Below are positions 27,043 to 36,900 of a stretch of 54,994 nt of DNA, in pieces. This stretch comes from Yoonia litorea (GTDB lineage Bacteria > Pseudomonadota > Alphaproteobacteria > Rhodobacterales > Rhodobacteraceae), in the NCBI RefSeq assembly GCF_900114675.1, contig NZ_FOZM01000006.1:1-54994 (forward strand), in the 5' to 3' direction. Both the position numbers and the translations under genes were made by a program. The stretch's first letter is position 1; each line of letters begins with the position of its first letter. The notes below the pieces were generated by a model that did not search any database, had not been told where the DNA came from, and saw only the letters and a program-made list of their open reading frames with translations.

Positions 27043-27831
27043 CTATTCGAAGGAGATTTCGCAATCCAGACCGGTCGGGAGTGCCCCTTCGGGGTTTGGC
27101 AGCGCAAGTCTGACACCAAAAGTGTCGCTGGCGGCGTCAAAAACACGGTCAATGGCGATAATCGTTGCCTCGTATTGCCCGCCAATCGGGGCAGCCGGGA
27201 AGACCGATGCGACATCACCTTTGGCAAATTGCGGATAAATTTCCGTGGGCAGGAAAACCTCGACATGGATCGGGTCCACCTGTGCAAGTTGCGCCACCGG
27301 TGCTTGTGAATAGACGAATTCGCCGGGGCTCATCATGCGGGTGATGACGATCCCGTCGATGGGGCTGCGGATTTCGTGCTGGGCGAGTTGTGCCTCAACC
27401 CTGCGCTGTTCGAGTGACGCCAGCCGCTGGTTGTTTTCGGCCTGCTGCAATTCCAGTTCGGCCTCCGAGCGGCGCGAGACCAAGGCTTCGACGACTGAAT
27501 CTGCGACGAGGTTTGTCTCCAAGAGCCGCTCGGCGCGTTCCAGTTCTCTTTGAACAAGCTCAAGCCGGTTTCGCGCGATCTCGACTGGCGAGGCGCTTTC
27601 GGCCAGCTCACGTGCATAAGCGAGGGCAGCTTCTTCGACCCGTGCGTCAAGACGCGCGATCAATTGTCCAGCAGCAATATCATCGCCACGGGTCACAAAG
27701 GCTTCGCTGATCAGACCGTCAACAGCGGAGCCGACTTCCACCACCATGGAGGGGTCCATGATGCAGTCAAAACGCTCTTGGGCATGGACAGAGGTCGCAG
27801 CAAGACAGATCAGGGCAGAGGCAAGGCGCAT
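27043..27831 (-). CDS. Periplasmic HlyD/RND-type adaptor protein
   Basis: The 262-residue product has a signal peptide (MRLASALICLAATSVHA), then the biotinyl-lipoyl-like strand GSAVDGLISEAFVTRGDDIAAGQLIARLD. A long coiled coil runs at about 65-140, followed by the second lipoyl half ending in IRSPIDGIVITRMMSPGEFV, and a short beta-barrel region. This is the standard order of membrane-fusion proteins, although it is short for the family. It lacks a transmembrane anchor and should be periplasmic. It follows the SecA-like gene after 12 bases and is the last gene of the group. A partner channel or pump is not encoded nearby, so it probably works with the two larger HlyD-containing fusions of the same cluster. 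Confidence 0.88.
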   Translation of the reverse strand: MRLASALICLAATSVHAQERFDCIMDPSMVVEVGSAVDGLISEAFVTRGDDIAAGQLIARLDARVEEAALAYARELAESASPVEIARNRLELVQRELERAERLLETNLVADSVVEALVSRRSEAELELQQAENNQRLASLEQRRVEAQLAQHEIRSPIDGIVITRMMSPGEFVYSQAPVAQLAQVDPIHVEVFLPTEIYPQFAKGDVASVFPAAPIGGQYEATIIAIDRVFDAASDTFGVRLALPNPEGALPTGLDCEISFE

Positions 27832-27843
27832 GAGTGGTTTTCC

Positions 27844-29838
27844 TTATTCAGTGCGTCCGCTGAAGGCGAGAAGATCCTCCAGCGCGTCGTCGGTGCGCAA
27901 AAGATTGCGCCTTGTGGCAGAGTGTTTGCGTTCTGTGGCTTTCTGGGCCAGCCGCATCAGCGGATGCACAATCCAGCCCGGCATCCGGCCTCTGCCAAAG
28001 CTGAAGACCGTCGTCATCCAGTTAAGTTTGTCGCCGTAAAACAGGCGCATCAAGTCATCGTCCATTGCAGTGATGGCCAGCGTTGTGCCGGGATCGCCCT
28101 GCCTGGCGCAGCGCCCGAAAAGCTGTCGGTCAATACGCGCGCTGTCGTGCATTTCGGTCATGATGACCATCAGACCGCCTTTGTCGCGGACGGATGGCGC
28201 AAGCGTGATGTCGGTGCCACGTCCGGCCATGTTGGTCGCGACCGTGACAGCGCCCGGTTGGCCTGCGGCAGCGACGATCTCGGCCTCGTCACCATCCTGT
28301 CGGGCATTGAGCACCCGGTGGCTGATCCCTGCCTCGACCAGTCTGCCGGCCAGTTCTTCGCTGGCGGCAACAGAGCGGGTGCCGACCAGAACAGGCCTGC
28401 CTTTGCCGCTTTCCTTGGCAATGACCCGCATGACGGCAGACCATTTCTGATCGGCTGTGGCATAGGTGCGTTGCCCCAGATGTTTGCGTTTGCTGCGTTT
28501 GTGATTGGGCACGCGTCTGGTCTTGAGCCGGTAGACCGCGCGCAGCTCGGCGGCAATTTCCTGAGCCGTTCCGGTCATGCCGGACAGGCGCATATAGCGG
28601 CGGAAAAACCGCTGATAGCTGATGCGGATCAGGGTTTCCTGCCGCCCCGTCAGTTCAACGCCTTCTTTCAGCTCGATCATCTGGTGCAGGCCGCGTTCCC
28701 AGGACCGGTCGGACATGACGCGGCCCGTGTATTCGTCAACGATCTGCACCCGTTCGTCCTGCACGATGTAGTGCTTGTCCTTGTGGTAGAGATAAAGTGC
28801 GGACAGGGCCTGCGTTGTCAGTTCTTCACGGTGGGTATCTGTGGCCCAGACGCCGCCCCATCGGCTTGAAACACGCGCGATCTGCGCTTTGCCAAGATCA
28901 GTCAGATGGATACGCCAGTTGGCCTCATCAATTGTAAAGTCACGCGGACCCGACATGGAACGCGCGACTTCGATGGCACGGATGAAAGTCTGCTCCATCT
29001 CTGACACATCGCCGGGCTGTGTGATGATCAGCGGGGTGCGGGCCTCATCGACAAGAACGCTGTCGGCTTCGTCAACGATGGCGTAGCACAGGCCCCGCAT
29101 CATCACGCGGGCGCTGCGCGGATGGGCATGGACCAAGCCGTCGATTGCCATATGCATGGGCCGGGTTTCCTGCTCAAGGATCAGCCGGTCTTTGAGATAA
29201 TCGAAGGCCAGCTGCTTGTTGGTGCAATAGGTGATGTCGCAGGCATAGGCGGCACGGCGTTCCTCGGGGTCCATCCCTTCGAGGATGACGCCAACGCTCA
29301 GACCCAGCGCATTGTAAAGCGGGCGCATCCAGTCAGCGTCTCGGGCGGCCAGAAAGTCGTTCACCGTCACCACATGCACAGGCACGCCCGCCATCGCCAT
29401 TGTCGCCGCAGGCAGCGTGGCAGTCAGTGTTTTCCCCTCGCCTGTGTCCATTTCGGCGATTTTGCCGTTCAGGATTGTACGGCCCCCGATCAGTTGCACA
29501 TCAAAATGACGCATGCCGAGTTCACGCCCGGCCAGTTCCCTGATCAGTGCGAAGGCCTGCGCGCTGCGCTGGTCATTGAGGCCTTTTGTCTTGAGCTTGG
29601 CTGAAATGTCCCCCGCCATTTGCCGAAGTGACAGGTCTGACGTGTCTTTGAGCCGTTTTCCCGCCAGATTGACCCGTGCGGCAAAGGCGCGGTCGGTCAG
29701 GGGCATATCCGGCGCCCATGTTTCGAGCTGGGCTGTGAGACCGACGAAAAACCGGTCAAGCGGTGTGATCCGCTCGTCAGCGCGTTCAGGATAATAGCCC
29801 GAGATCAGACCGGGTCTGGCAAGCTGGCCTCTAGACAT
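27844..29838 (-). CDS. Shortened SecA-like protein-translocation ATPase
   Basis: The 664-residue product keeps the SecA motor. It has Walker A MDTGEGKT (130-137), the DEADSVLVDEARTPLIIT motif (256-273), the preprotein-crosslinking region between the two halves of the first motor domain, NMAGRGTDI (536-544) and QLFGRCARQGDPG (572-584). It ends about 80 residues after the last motor motif. The helical scaffold and wing region and the C-terminal zinc-finger tail of housekeeping SecA (about 900 residues) are largely absent. It is thus a SecA paralogue, not the essential SecA. Its ATG lies inside the end of the M50/HlyD gene (8-base overlap), which implies coupled translation and a joint function. 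Driving export of the giant protein is the best inference from context. Confidence 0.92.
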   Translation of the reverse strand: MSRGQLARPGLISGYYPERADERITPLDRFFVGLTAQLETWAPDMPLTDRAFAARVNLAGKRLKDTSDLSLRQMAGDISAKLKTKGLNDQRSAQAFALIRELAGRELGMRHFDVQLIGGRTILNGKIAEMDTGEGKTLTATLPAATMAMAGVPVHVVTVNDFLAARDADWMRPLYNALGLSVGVILEGMDPEERRAAYACDITYCTNKQLAFDYLKDRLILEQETRPMHMAIDGLVHAHPRSARVMMRGLCYAIVDEADSVLVDEARTPLIITQPGDVSEMEQTFIRAIEVARSMSGPRDFTIDEANWRIHLTDLGKAQIARVSSRWGGVWATDTHREELTTQALSALYLYHKDKHYIVQDERVQIVDEYTGRVMSDRSWERGLHQMIELKEGVELTGRQETLIRISYQRFFRRYMRLSGMTGTAQEIAAELRAVYRLKTRRVPNHKRSKRKHLGQRTYATADQKWSAVMRVIAKESGKGRPVLVGTRSVAASEELAGRLVEAGISHRVLNARQDGDEAEIVAAAGQPGAVTVATNMAGRGTDITLAPSVRDKGGLMVIMTEMHDSARIDRQLFGRCARQGDPGTTLAITAMDDDLMRLFYGDKLNWMTTVFSFGRGRMPGWIVHPLMRLAQKATERKHSATRRNLLRTDDALEDLLAFSGRTE

Positions 29839-31981
29839 TGTAGAGCCTCAGGAACAACTGACGCAGGCTGCGGTAAAGCTGGAAACCGATTGGCATTGTG
29901 CCGTGGTCAAACCGGACCCATGCACGTTTGCCCAGCAGAAACCCGGGATCGCCGCCGATCATCTCAAGTTCGAATTCAAAGACCCTCTGCAATGTGCGCG
30001 TGCCGTTGGCGTCTGTGGGATCGACCCCGATGTGGCCGCCACCGCGAATGCCCAAGGCCGGTGAGGCAAGCTGCGTCACACCGCCGGGAATTTCGCGCAC
30101 AATCCGCGCTTTGAGCTGTTCCCCCTCCCAATCAGCGATCATCACATCGACGTCCTGCGTCTGGTTGCGCACCAGATCGATGTCGTTCTGATCAACTGCG
30201 ACCCGCAACGTCAGCGCATCGGTCTGATCGACCACATAGCCGATGATGTTGCCTTTCTGGATAAAGCGACCTTCAAGGTCGCTCTGGTTCGGCAAAATGG
30301 CGAGGCCGGCACGCGGTGAGGTAATGCGCATTTCGGCCAGTTGTTCTTCCAGCCGTGCCAGATCCAGTTCCGAGGCTTCAATTTCAGCGGCGATCAGTGC
30401 GGCTTCTGTCCGGTCGTTCAGGATCACGGCGCTGCGTTGGAATTCGAGGTTCGCGATTTCGGTCTGAAGCAGTTCCCTGCGTGCTTCGAGGAACGGATCG
30501 GTGACCTGCACCAGAAGGTTGTCACTGGCGACCTGCGGTTGGATCACCTGCGGCGTGCTGGCGATAAAACCGCTTGTCCCTGCCCTGATCTGCGCCTGGT
30601 TCTTGGGCCAGGTGACACCGTCAACGACGGTAGCAAAGGGTGCGGGAACAACGAAAAGCAGGATTGCAAGCAAGGCGGTGCCAAGGCCAGTGACGAAGAT
30701 GGCGAAGGGACGTTTGTTGCGCAATTTCGGGCTCGTAAACAGAAAGTGGAGGTTTTTGATCAAGGGCAGCACAAGCTGCATGAAGATCGACCAGATCGCG
30801 ATCAGGACACCGATGAAAAAGAACCGGCCCGCCACATAGGCGATAATCGCGAACATGATGAACATGCGGTAGAAGAACGACGAAACACCGTAGAGAACAA
30901 ACCAGAACTGTTCGCCTGCATTCGAGGTGACAGGCACCGCATCGCGGCTCCGGAAGAGGTATTTTTGTACCACATACCCGATGTGGTTGTTGGATCGTGG
31001 TCCGAGGTTTGGAATTTCCAGCCAATCGGCCAGAACGTAATAGCCATCAAAGCGCAAAAGCGGGTTGCCGTTGAAAAACAGTGTCGAAATCCCGCCAATC
31101 AGCATGACGTTGTAGGCAATCGCCGTGGCAACGCCATCTTGCGCATAAAGCCAGACGAAAAGAGCGATCGCTGACAAGAAAAGCTCTGCCATGATCCCCA
31201 TGCCACCAACGGCCATCCGCTGGTATTTGCTGCGAAAACCGGTCGCGGCAGAGGCATCAACATAAGGAACAGGAATGAACACAAGGAACATGATGCCGAT
31301 TTCATGAACCTCGCCCCCGTTTTTCTTGACCATGTAGCCGTGGCCAAGCTCGTGAAACGCCTTCACAACGGGGTAAACCAGCCAAAGCACGGCAAGGTTG
31401 GCGGGATTGAACACGCGGTCCGAGATGTTTTCGGTGATGGCTGACCAGTTGGCCGCCGCCGTAAAGATGGCCCAGATAATCAGGGCGAGCCAGACCAGTC
31501 CGAACGTGCGGGTAAATATCCAGCGGACATATGGATAGGTGGCATCGAGAAACCTGTCGGGGTCCCAGATCGGGATGCGAATGGCTAATGGCGAGGCAAA
31601 CCGCTGTTTGATTTTCTGCCGCTCGGTCTTTTCGTAGCGGCGGAAAAGCTCTGCCGTATCAGGTGGCACATCGCAGCTAATGGCATCCGCCGCATGAAGC
31701 TGTCCCAATAGGCGAATGGCCTCATCCTGTGTTGGTGCGCGCCCGCCAAGCTGTTTGTTCACCGCATCCCAAAGCGTCTGCAACGTTCTGCGGCCATTCA
31801 TCAGCCCGATCATCCGGTAGGCGGCGGGCGAGACACGCTGTGACCGGCCTGTCGAAAGATCGTAAAGGATGAACCAGACCCGGTCGCGGTAATCGTGCCG
31901 GTGCAGTCTGACATGACCGCGCAGTTTGGGACGCAGGTCCTGCACCCGATACCAGGACGGTGAGAAAAGCGAGGTTGCCAT
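29831..31981 (-). CDS. PqqD-like / M50 site-2-protease / HlyD fusion membrane protein
   Basis: The 716-residue product has three parts. Residues about 15-115 resemble a PqqD-like peptide-recognition domain. Residues about 155-460 form a multi-pass membrane region with the M50 zinc motif HELGH (210-214) and the second conserved motif NPLLRFDGYY (306-315), whose Asp312 is the usual third ligand. The C-terminal part (about 470-700) is a HlyD-type adaptor with two lipoyl halves around a coiled coil. Similar PqqD-M50-HlyD proteins accompany peptide or protein export clusters. All protease residues are present. The ATG is three bases after the stop of the GAF/HlyD gene, and its end overlaps the SecA-like gene. 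It could recognise, cleave or gate an exported substrate. Confidence 0.9.
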   Translation of the reverse strand: MATSLFSPSWYRVQDLRPKLRGHVRLHRHDYRDRVWFILYDLSTGRSQRVSPAAYRMIGLMNGRRTLQTLWDAVNKQLGGRAPTQDEAIRLLGQLHAADAISCDVPPDTAELFRRYEKTERQKIKQRFASPLAIRIPIWDPDRFLDATYPYVRWIFTRTFGLVWLALIIWAIFTAAANWSAITENISDRVFNPANLAVLWLVYPVVKAFHELGHGYMVKKNGGEVHEIGIMFLVFIPVPYVDASAATGFRSKYQRMAVGGMGIMAELFLSAIALFVWLYAQDGVATAIAYNVMLIGGISTLFFNGNPLLRFDGYYVLADWLEIPNLGPRSNNHIGYVVQKYLFRSRDAVPVTSNAGEQFWFVLYGVSSFFYRMFIMFAIIAYVAGRFFFIGVLIAIWSIFMQLVLPLIKNLHFLFTSPKLRNKRPFAIFVTGLGTALLAILLFVVPAPFATVVDGVTWPKNQAQIRAGTSGFIASTPQVIQPQVASDNLLVQVTDPFLEARRELLQTEIANLEFQRSAVILNDRTEAALIAAEIEASELDLARLEEQLAEMRITSPRAGLAILPNQSDLEGRFIQKGNIIGYVVDQTDALTLRVAVDQNDIDLVRNQTQDVDVMIADWEGEQLKARIVREIPGGVTQLASPALGIRGGGHIGVDPTDANGTRTLQRVFEFELEMIGGDPGFLLGKRAWVRFDHGTMPIGFQLYRSLRQLFLRLYNV

Positions 31982-31984
31982 TCT

Positions 31985-33826
31985 CTACGGCCACCACTTC
32001 CAGGCGGTCATCCGCAGCCAGAGCCACGTCCGCTTGGTCCAGATTGTGATCAGCCGTTCTTCACGGATATTGACCTTCGCCACGCCTTCCATGCCGGGGC
32101 GGAGTTCGACATCGGGGGCTGACAGCAGCTCTGCTTCGACGACAAAGAAATTCTCGCCTTCGGCGGCGGTGGAGATCGGGGTGATGCGAACAACCTCAAG
32201 CGTCACATCCGCATCAGGGAAGGCTGACAGAACAAGGTTGCCTTCTTGTCCCGGCTCAATGTCGGCAATGTCGCGTTCATCAACGCGCAGCATCACCCGA
32301 AAATCTGACAGCGGAGCGACTTCAAAAATCACATCGCCCCGTTCCAGCGGCGCACCAAGCGCCTGACTGAGATCGCCGGAGACGATAATTCCCGAAAATG
32401 GCGCGCGGATTGTCATGCGCTCAAGCTGACTGTCGAGCAATTCGATCTGCGCATCCGCCTGTGCAATCTGCGCTTCGAGAATACGGGCTTCGGTCCGCTG
32501 GCGGCTGGCAATGGCCTGACTGTATTCGCGTTCCTGCTGGCTCCGCTGGCTGGCCCATTTGAGCCGTTCAAGCCGTAGGTCGCGGTCGTCGAGCCGTGCG
32601 ATGATCTGGCCTTCTTCGATAATGTCCCCTGCCCTCACTGGCGCTTCGGTCAGAAAGCCCGCCAAAGGCACGGTCACGGATCGCTGGATTTTGCCTTCGA
32701 TCACCGTCTGGGCGGTGACGCGGTAATCACCTGTTGCGTAATAGCAAAAAAGCGCAAAGAGGATCACCGCCGCCGTGCCGAGCTTCAGCCCCCAGTGGCG
32801 CGGGCCAATCAGATTGCCAAGCACGCCCTTAAAGGAATCCCATGCTTTGGTGATCAGCCAGCGATCTTCACGGCGTTTGACGTCAAGCACAGGCCCTAAA
32901 AGGGCTGCCGCATATTCCGCCTTTTGCAGGATACCCGGCTCGAACGGGCCGTCAGTTGCCTTTTCGAGTGTGATTGCGCCGATGACGCGCTTGCCTTCGG
33001 CCAGCGGGATGGACGCGACCGCGGCACTGTCCTGATCCCTGGCCAGGGCTTGTTGCGCGCGCACGACACGGGCGTTTGCGGTTTCCCGTTCAGGGTAGGC
33101 CACAGTGGTTTGCTGGTCGATTGCCTCTTCCATGGCCATCTGGATCAAATTGATCAGCCCGGCCCGTTTGTGAAATGTCGCACTGTTTGACAGGGCCCGC
33201 ACCTTGCAGCGGTGCCCTTTGACAAAGCCGACAGCGACACGCTCGCAACCCAGAACCGTCGCCAGTTCCGAGGCGACAGCGGTTGTCGCTTCCTGAAAGC
33301 GGCTGTGGTGCAGGCTTGTTGCCAGCAGTTCGATCACGTTCGACAGGCTTTCGCTGTCGGTCAGTTTTTTCCGGCGCAAAAGCGCCTCGATCCAGCCGCT
33401 CGCCCACTGGATCTGGTCAATGGCATTGCGCAGCTTGCTGTCATCGGTGTCGCGCAGAAGGACGCCGGCAATACCGCTAAGCCGCCCATCGACTGAAATC
33501 GGGATCGCAATGCCGGTCAGCCCGTCGCCGGCGTTCTCCATCACCAGCCTGTTGCCCTTCGCCGCGCCTTGTACTGCCGCAAGGACAGCACGGACCGGCG
33601 TGGCCCCTTTCGGCCAGACACCTGCAGGTTGCAGCTTGGCGGTGGGACCGTCTGACAGCACCAGAACGATCTGTTCAAACTCCGGGTTCAGCCGCGACAG
33701 AACCTGCAAGAGCGCGGCAACACTATCGCTGACGTCGTCACCGTGTTTGAGATGCGCAAAACTTTCGGCATCAAGAAAGACGTCGCCAACGATGCCGTCC
33801 GCACCGAACGATTCAGATTTGTTCAC
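31985..33826 (-). CDS. GAF-domain / transmembrane / HlyD fusion protein
   Basis: The 613-residue product has a cytoplasmic half with two GAF-like regions (about 30-150 and 165-315). A single membrane span follows at about 347-363. The periplasmic half is HlyD-type, with a lipoyl half (EGKIQRSVTVPLAGFLTEAPVRAGD), a coiled coil at about 415-475, IRAPFSGIIVSGDL and a beta-barrel region. GAF domains bind small ligands or mediate dimerisation, so this adaptor may be controlled from the cytoplasm. No kinase, cyclase or output domain is present. It is the first gene after the giant gene (91 bases later) and is 3 bases from the M50/HlyD gene. The combination of GAF and HlyD in one protein is unusual. 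Confidence 0.88.
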   Translation of the reverse strand: MNKSESFGADGIVGDVFLDAESFAHLKHGDDVSDSVAALLQVLSRLNPEFEQIVLVLSDGPTAKLQPAGVWPKGATPVRAVLAAVQGAAKGNRLVMENAGDGLTGIAIPISVDGRLSGIAGVLLRDTDDSKLRNAIDQIQWASGWIEALLRRKKLTDSESLSNVIELLATSLHHSRFQEATTAVASELATVLGCERVAVGFVKGHRCKVRALSNSATFHKRAGLINLIQMAMEEAIDQQTTVAYPERETANARVVRAQQALARDQDSAAVASIPLAEGKRVIGAITLEKATDGPFEPGILQKAEYAAALLGPVLDVKRREDRWLITKAWDSFKGVLGNLIGPRHWGLKLGTAAVILFALFCYYATGDYRVTAQTVIEGKIQRSVTVPLAGFLTEAPVRAGDIIEEGQIIARLDDRDLRLERLKWASQRSQQEREYSQAIASRQRTEARILEAQIAQADAQIELLDSQLERMTIRAPFSGIIVSGDLSQALGAPLERGDVIFEVAPLSDFRVMLRVDERDIADIEPGQEGNLVLSAFPDADVTLEVVRITPISTAAEGENFFVVEAELLSAPDVELRPGMEGVAKVNIREERLITIWTKRTWLWLRMTAWKWWP

Positions 33827-33870
33827 GTGTCACCAGCGTAGAGTTGAGTGTTCCCACTGGCACATTGCAA

Positions 33871-33896
33871 CGCGCCTCACAGGTTGGCAAGGCGCG
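33871..33896 (-). terminator. Weak hairpin between the giant gene and the export genes
   Basis: CGCGCCT and AGGCGCG form a perfect 7-base stem with a 12-base loop in the 91-base spacer. No U-run follows on the minus strand. It could be a partial terminator or an RNA-processing site that sets different levels for the giant gene and the genes behind it. Confidence 0.35.
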
Positions 33897-33917
33897 CGGT
33901 CTTCAAATCAGGCGAAG

Positions 33918-36900
33918 TCAGCCAAAGTTGCCGGTTGGCGAGGCCAACAGGCGGTCGCCGTCCGGAATTGGGGCAATCCGTGGTGTTTCGGCACCGTCGA
34001 TCGCGCCGCCACGGCCCGGGTAACGGTTCTGGCCGAACTGTTCGCTATATTCGCTGGTATCGGAGGACACCACGATACCCAACTCGCCGAACGGTTCGCC
34101 GAGCTCGTAGATGGCAGGCAGACCGTCCAAGACACCCTCGAAGGCGGTATCGTCCGCGCGGGTCGGGTCGATCCCGTCGTTGGTCCCGAGCGCATAGATA
34201 TACTGCACCAGACCCAGCGAGTAGTCGTTGATGACTGTGGGTTCGCCAACAGACTGGAATGGTGTGTAGTAGCTGTTGAACTCGCCAGCCCAGTCGATCA
34301 GGCGGTCACCGACATTGTTGGCAATCAGGATATCCTCACCGGCGCCGCCGAATGCAAAGTCCTCGTAAGAGATGTCATCGTCTGAGCGGTTGTTGTTTCC
34401 GGTAGTGTCATCGTCAGCGCTGATGAAGTCATCGCCATAGCCGCCATACATCTGGTCACGACCTGTGCCGCCAACGATGGCGTCATTGCCGATCCCGCCA
34501 AAGATCTTGTCGTCACCGTCACTGGTCAAACCGTTCTCGGAGACACCGGACACTGGCCCTTCGGTTGGATCGAAGTTGAGGAAGAACGGATCGTCGCCAA
34601 CACGCAGCTCACCACGTGGGTTGGATGGATCGAAGAAGGACATCAGTGGCGTGCCTTCCTGAGCGGCACCGTTATAGCCCACAGCGTCACCGGTATTGAT
34701 CGGCGTATCGTAGCTGATGATCTGGCCGTTCATGGCGCGCGGTGTCTCGCTATATGGCAGGGCTTCCGCACCGGAGATCGCGTCGTCGCCGACACCACCA
34801 TGCAGGTAATCATCGCCCAGGCCACCAAAGATGATGTCGTTGGCCTCTGATGCGTTCCAGTCGCGGTCGCTTGGATCATTCGGGTTGGTGCTGAACGGTG
34901 TCAGGTTGACCCGCTTGACCAGCAGGTTGTCGAAGTAGAGCACGGCGCGCACCGCGTCGAACTCATCAGTGGTCAGCAGGACATCGACTGCATCAAGCGC
35001 TGCGACACCGTTGAGCGGTTCGCCGAATTCGGTGCTGTTGCGGCTTGTCATGATGCGGCCATCGTCACCGATCACACCGTCACTGCCCGTGCCGCCAGAA
35101 ATCCAGTCGTGGCCAGTCCCGCCGATCAGATCATCTGACTGGCCATCACCATAGAGCACATCGTTGCCGCGCTGGCCGTAGATCGTGTCGTCACCGGCCT
35201 CACCGCGGATTTCATCTGCGCCGCCGCGATCCTTCAGGCTGGCGAAGGCATCAATATCAATACCGCCTTCGGTGTAATCCAGCAGTTCAACCGCGCGCGG
35301 GATGATCCGCAACGTGCCGCTGTAGGTGTCATAGTTGAAGGTGAGGTATGCGCCGCTGTCGGTATCGTTGGTGCCGACCAGACGGTAGATGTTGGCATTG
35401 TCACCGGCGATTGTATCGGCATCGCGGGCATGGCCTTCGTCGCTTTCGTCACCGGCGTCGTTGCGGGCGATCGCTGTGCCGGATCCGCCGAAGATCACGT
35501 CATCGCCATCCGGACGGTTGCTGACGTCACCGGAGAGACCCTCAAAGAGGCTGCTGGAACCACCGACAATATCATCCTGACCAAGGTTACCGAAGATTAG
35601 GTCATTTCCGCCGTTGCCTTCGATGTAGTCGTCACCGTCGGTGCCCACGCCTGCCCAATCATCCGCAGATGGGACAAGGGTTTGCAGGTTTGTCAGAAGG
35701 TCGCGGCTTTCAGACAGTATCCGTTCGTCGGCGAAGTCGGTTGTGCCGTCACCCTGGATCGTGTCGTTGCCCATCTGGCCGAAGATCATGTCATCGTCCG
35801 CACCACCGGCGATATAGTCGTCGCCGTAACCCAGCGGATCGGCTGTTTCACTGTGGTTGTAGATGACGATCACACGCTGCGCGGTGCCATCTGGGTTGCG
35901 CATGATGCTGTCAGTGATCAAGGCTTCCCCATCGTTCACACCCGGTGTCACGCCGTAGATCAGGCCGTCTTCAAGTGCGCGCATCCGTGGATCATCGAGC
36001 GAGAACGTCCGGTAGATCGTGCCGCTGTCGCCAAGCACCACATCATCGCCAGCACCGGCGTCAATCCGGTCGTCCCCGTCATTGGCAAGGTTGCCAGCGG
36101 CATCTTGCGCGACGTTGTGACCGCCGATGATATCGTCATCACCCGCGCCGCCGAAGATCGTGTCGTTACCAGTCTGGCCAAGCACAACGTCATCACCGCT
36201 GCCTGCTGTGATCGTGTCGTCGCCACCCAGATCAGCGTTTGTCACGAAGATGGAGCTGTAATCAAACACGCGACCCGGTCCAAGCGGCAGGTCCTCCACA
36301 CGGATCAGACCGCTGATCGTCGCATAATCACCGAACACAAGATCATTGCCTGCGCCGGCGTTGATGATGTCTCCGCCAGTGCCGCCAATGATGATATCGC
36401 GGCCGGTGCCGGTGGTGATTTCATCGCCATCGCCGTTGAGCGGATCGGTCGAGGAAATCTCGACTGGAATTTCGACACCCTTAGAGATGGCAAAGCGCAT
36501 CAGGGCGTGATCGCCGACAACCACATCATCGCCGTCTGTGCCTGCGCCGTCATTTGTCACAATCGTATCGGCACCAGCACCACCCATGACGATGTCACGG
36601 CCAAGACCCGTGGTGATCGTGTCGTCATCATCGCCAAGCTCAGGTGCAACAGGTGTGATCTGTTCAAGCGTGATCTGGATCAGTTGTCCGTCTGTCGGAT
36701 AGACATCGCGACCCGTAATCAGCGCGCCGCCACCCATGACGATGTTGTCGCCATGGCTTGCGTTGATGATGTCGCCACCGGCCCCGCCGATGATGATGTC
36801 ATCGCCCGCACCCGTCGTGATGATGTCAAAGGCACCAAGCTCGGGTGTGGTCGTCTCGACCAGCAGGATATGCGGATCAGAGCGGCTCGCCTCGGTATTG

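Noticed and set aside
27550..28869. 439-codon open frame on the plus strand
   Set aside because: Antisense to the SecA-like gene and the small HlyD gene, which carry clear family motifs.
27844..29838. Housekeeping SecA
   Set aside because: It is 664 residues long, lacks the scaffold and zinc tail, and lies on a plasmid overlapping an M50/HlyD gene.
29831..31981. RseP-type sigma-factor regulator protease
   Set aside because: No PDZ domain is visible. The fused HlyD part and PqqD-like part point to export, not stress signalling.
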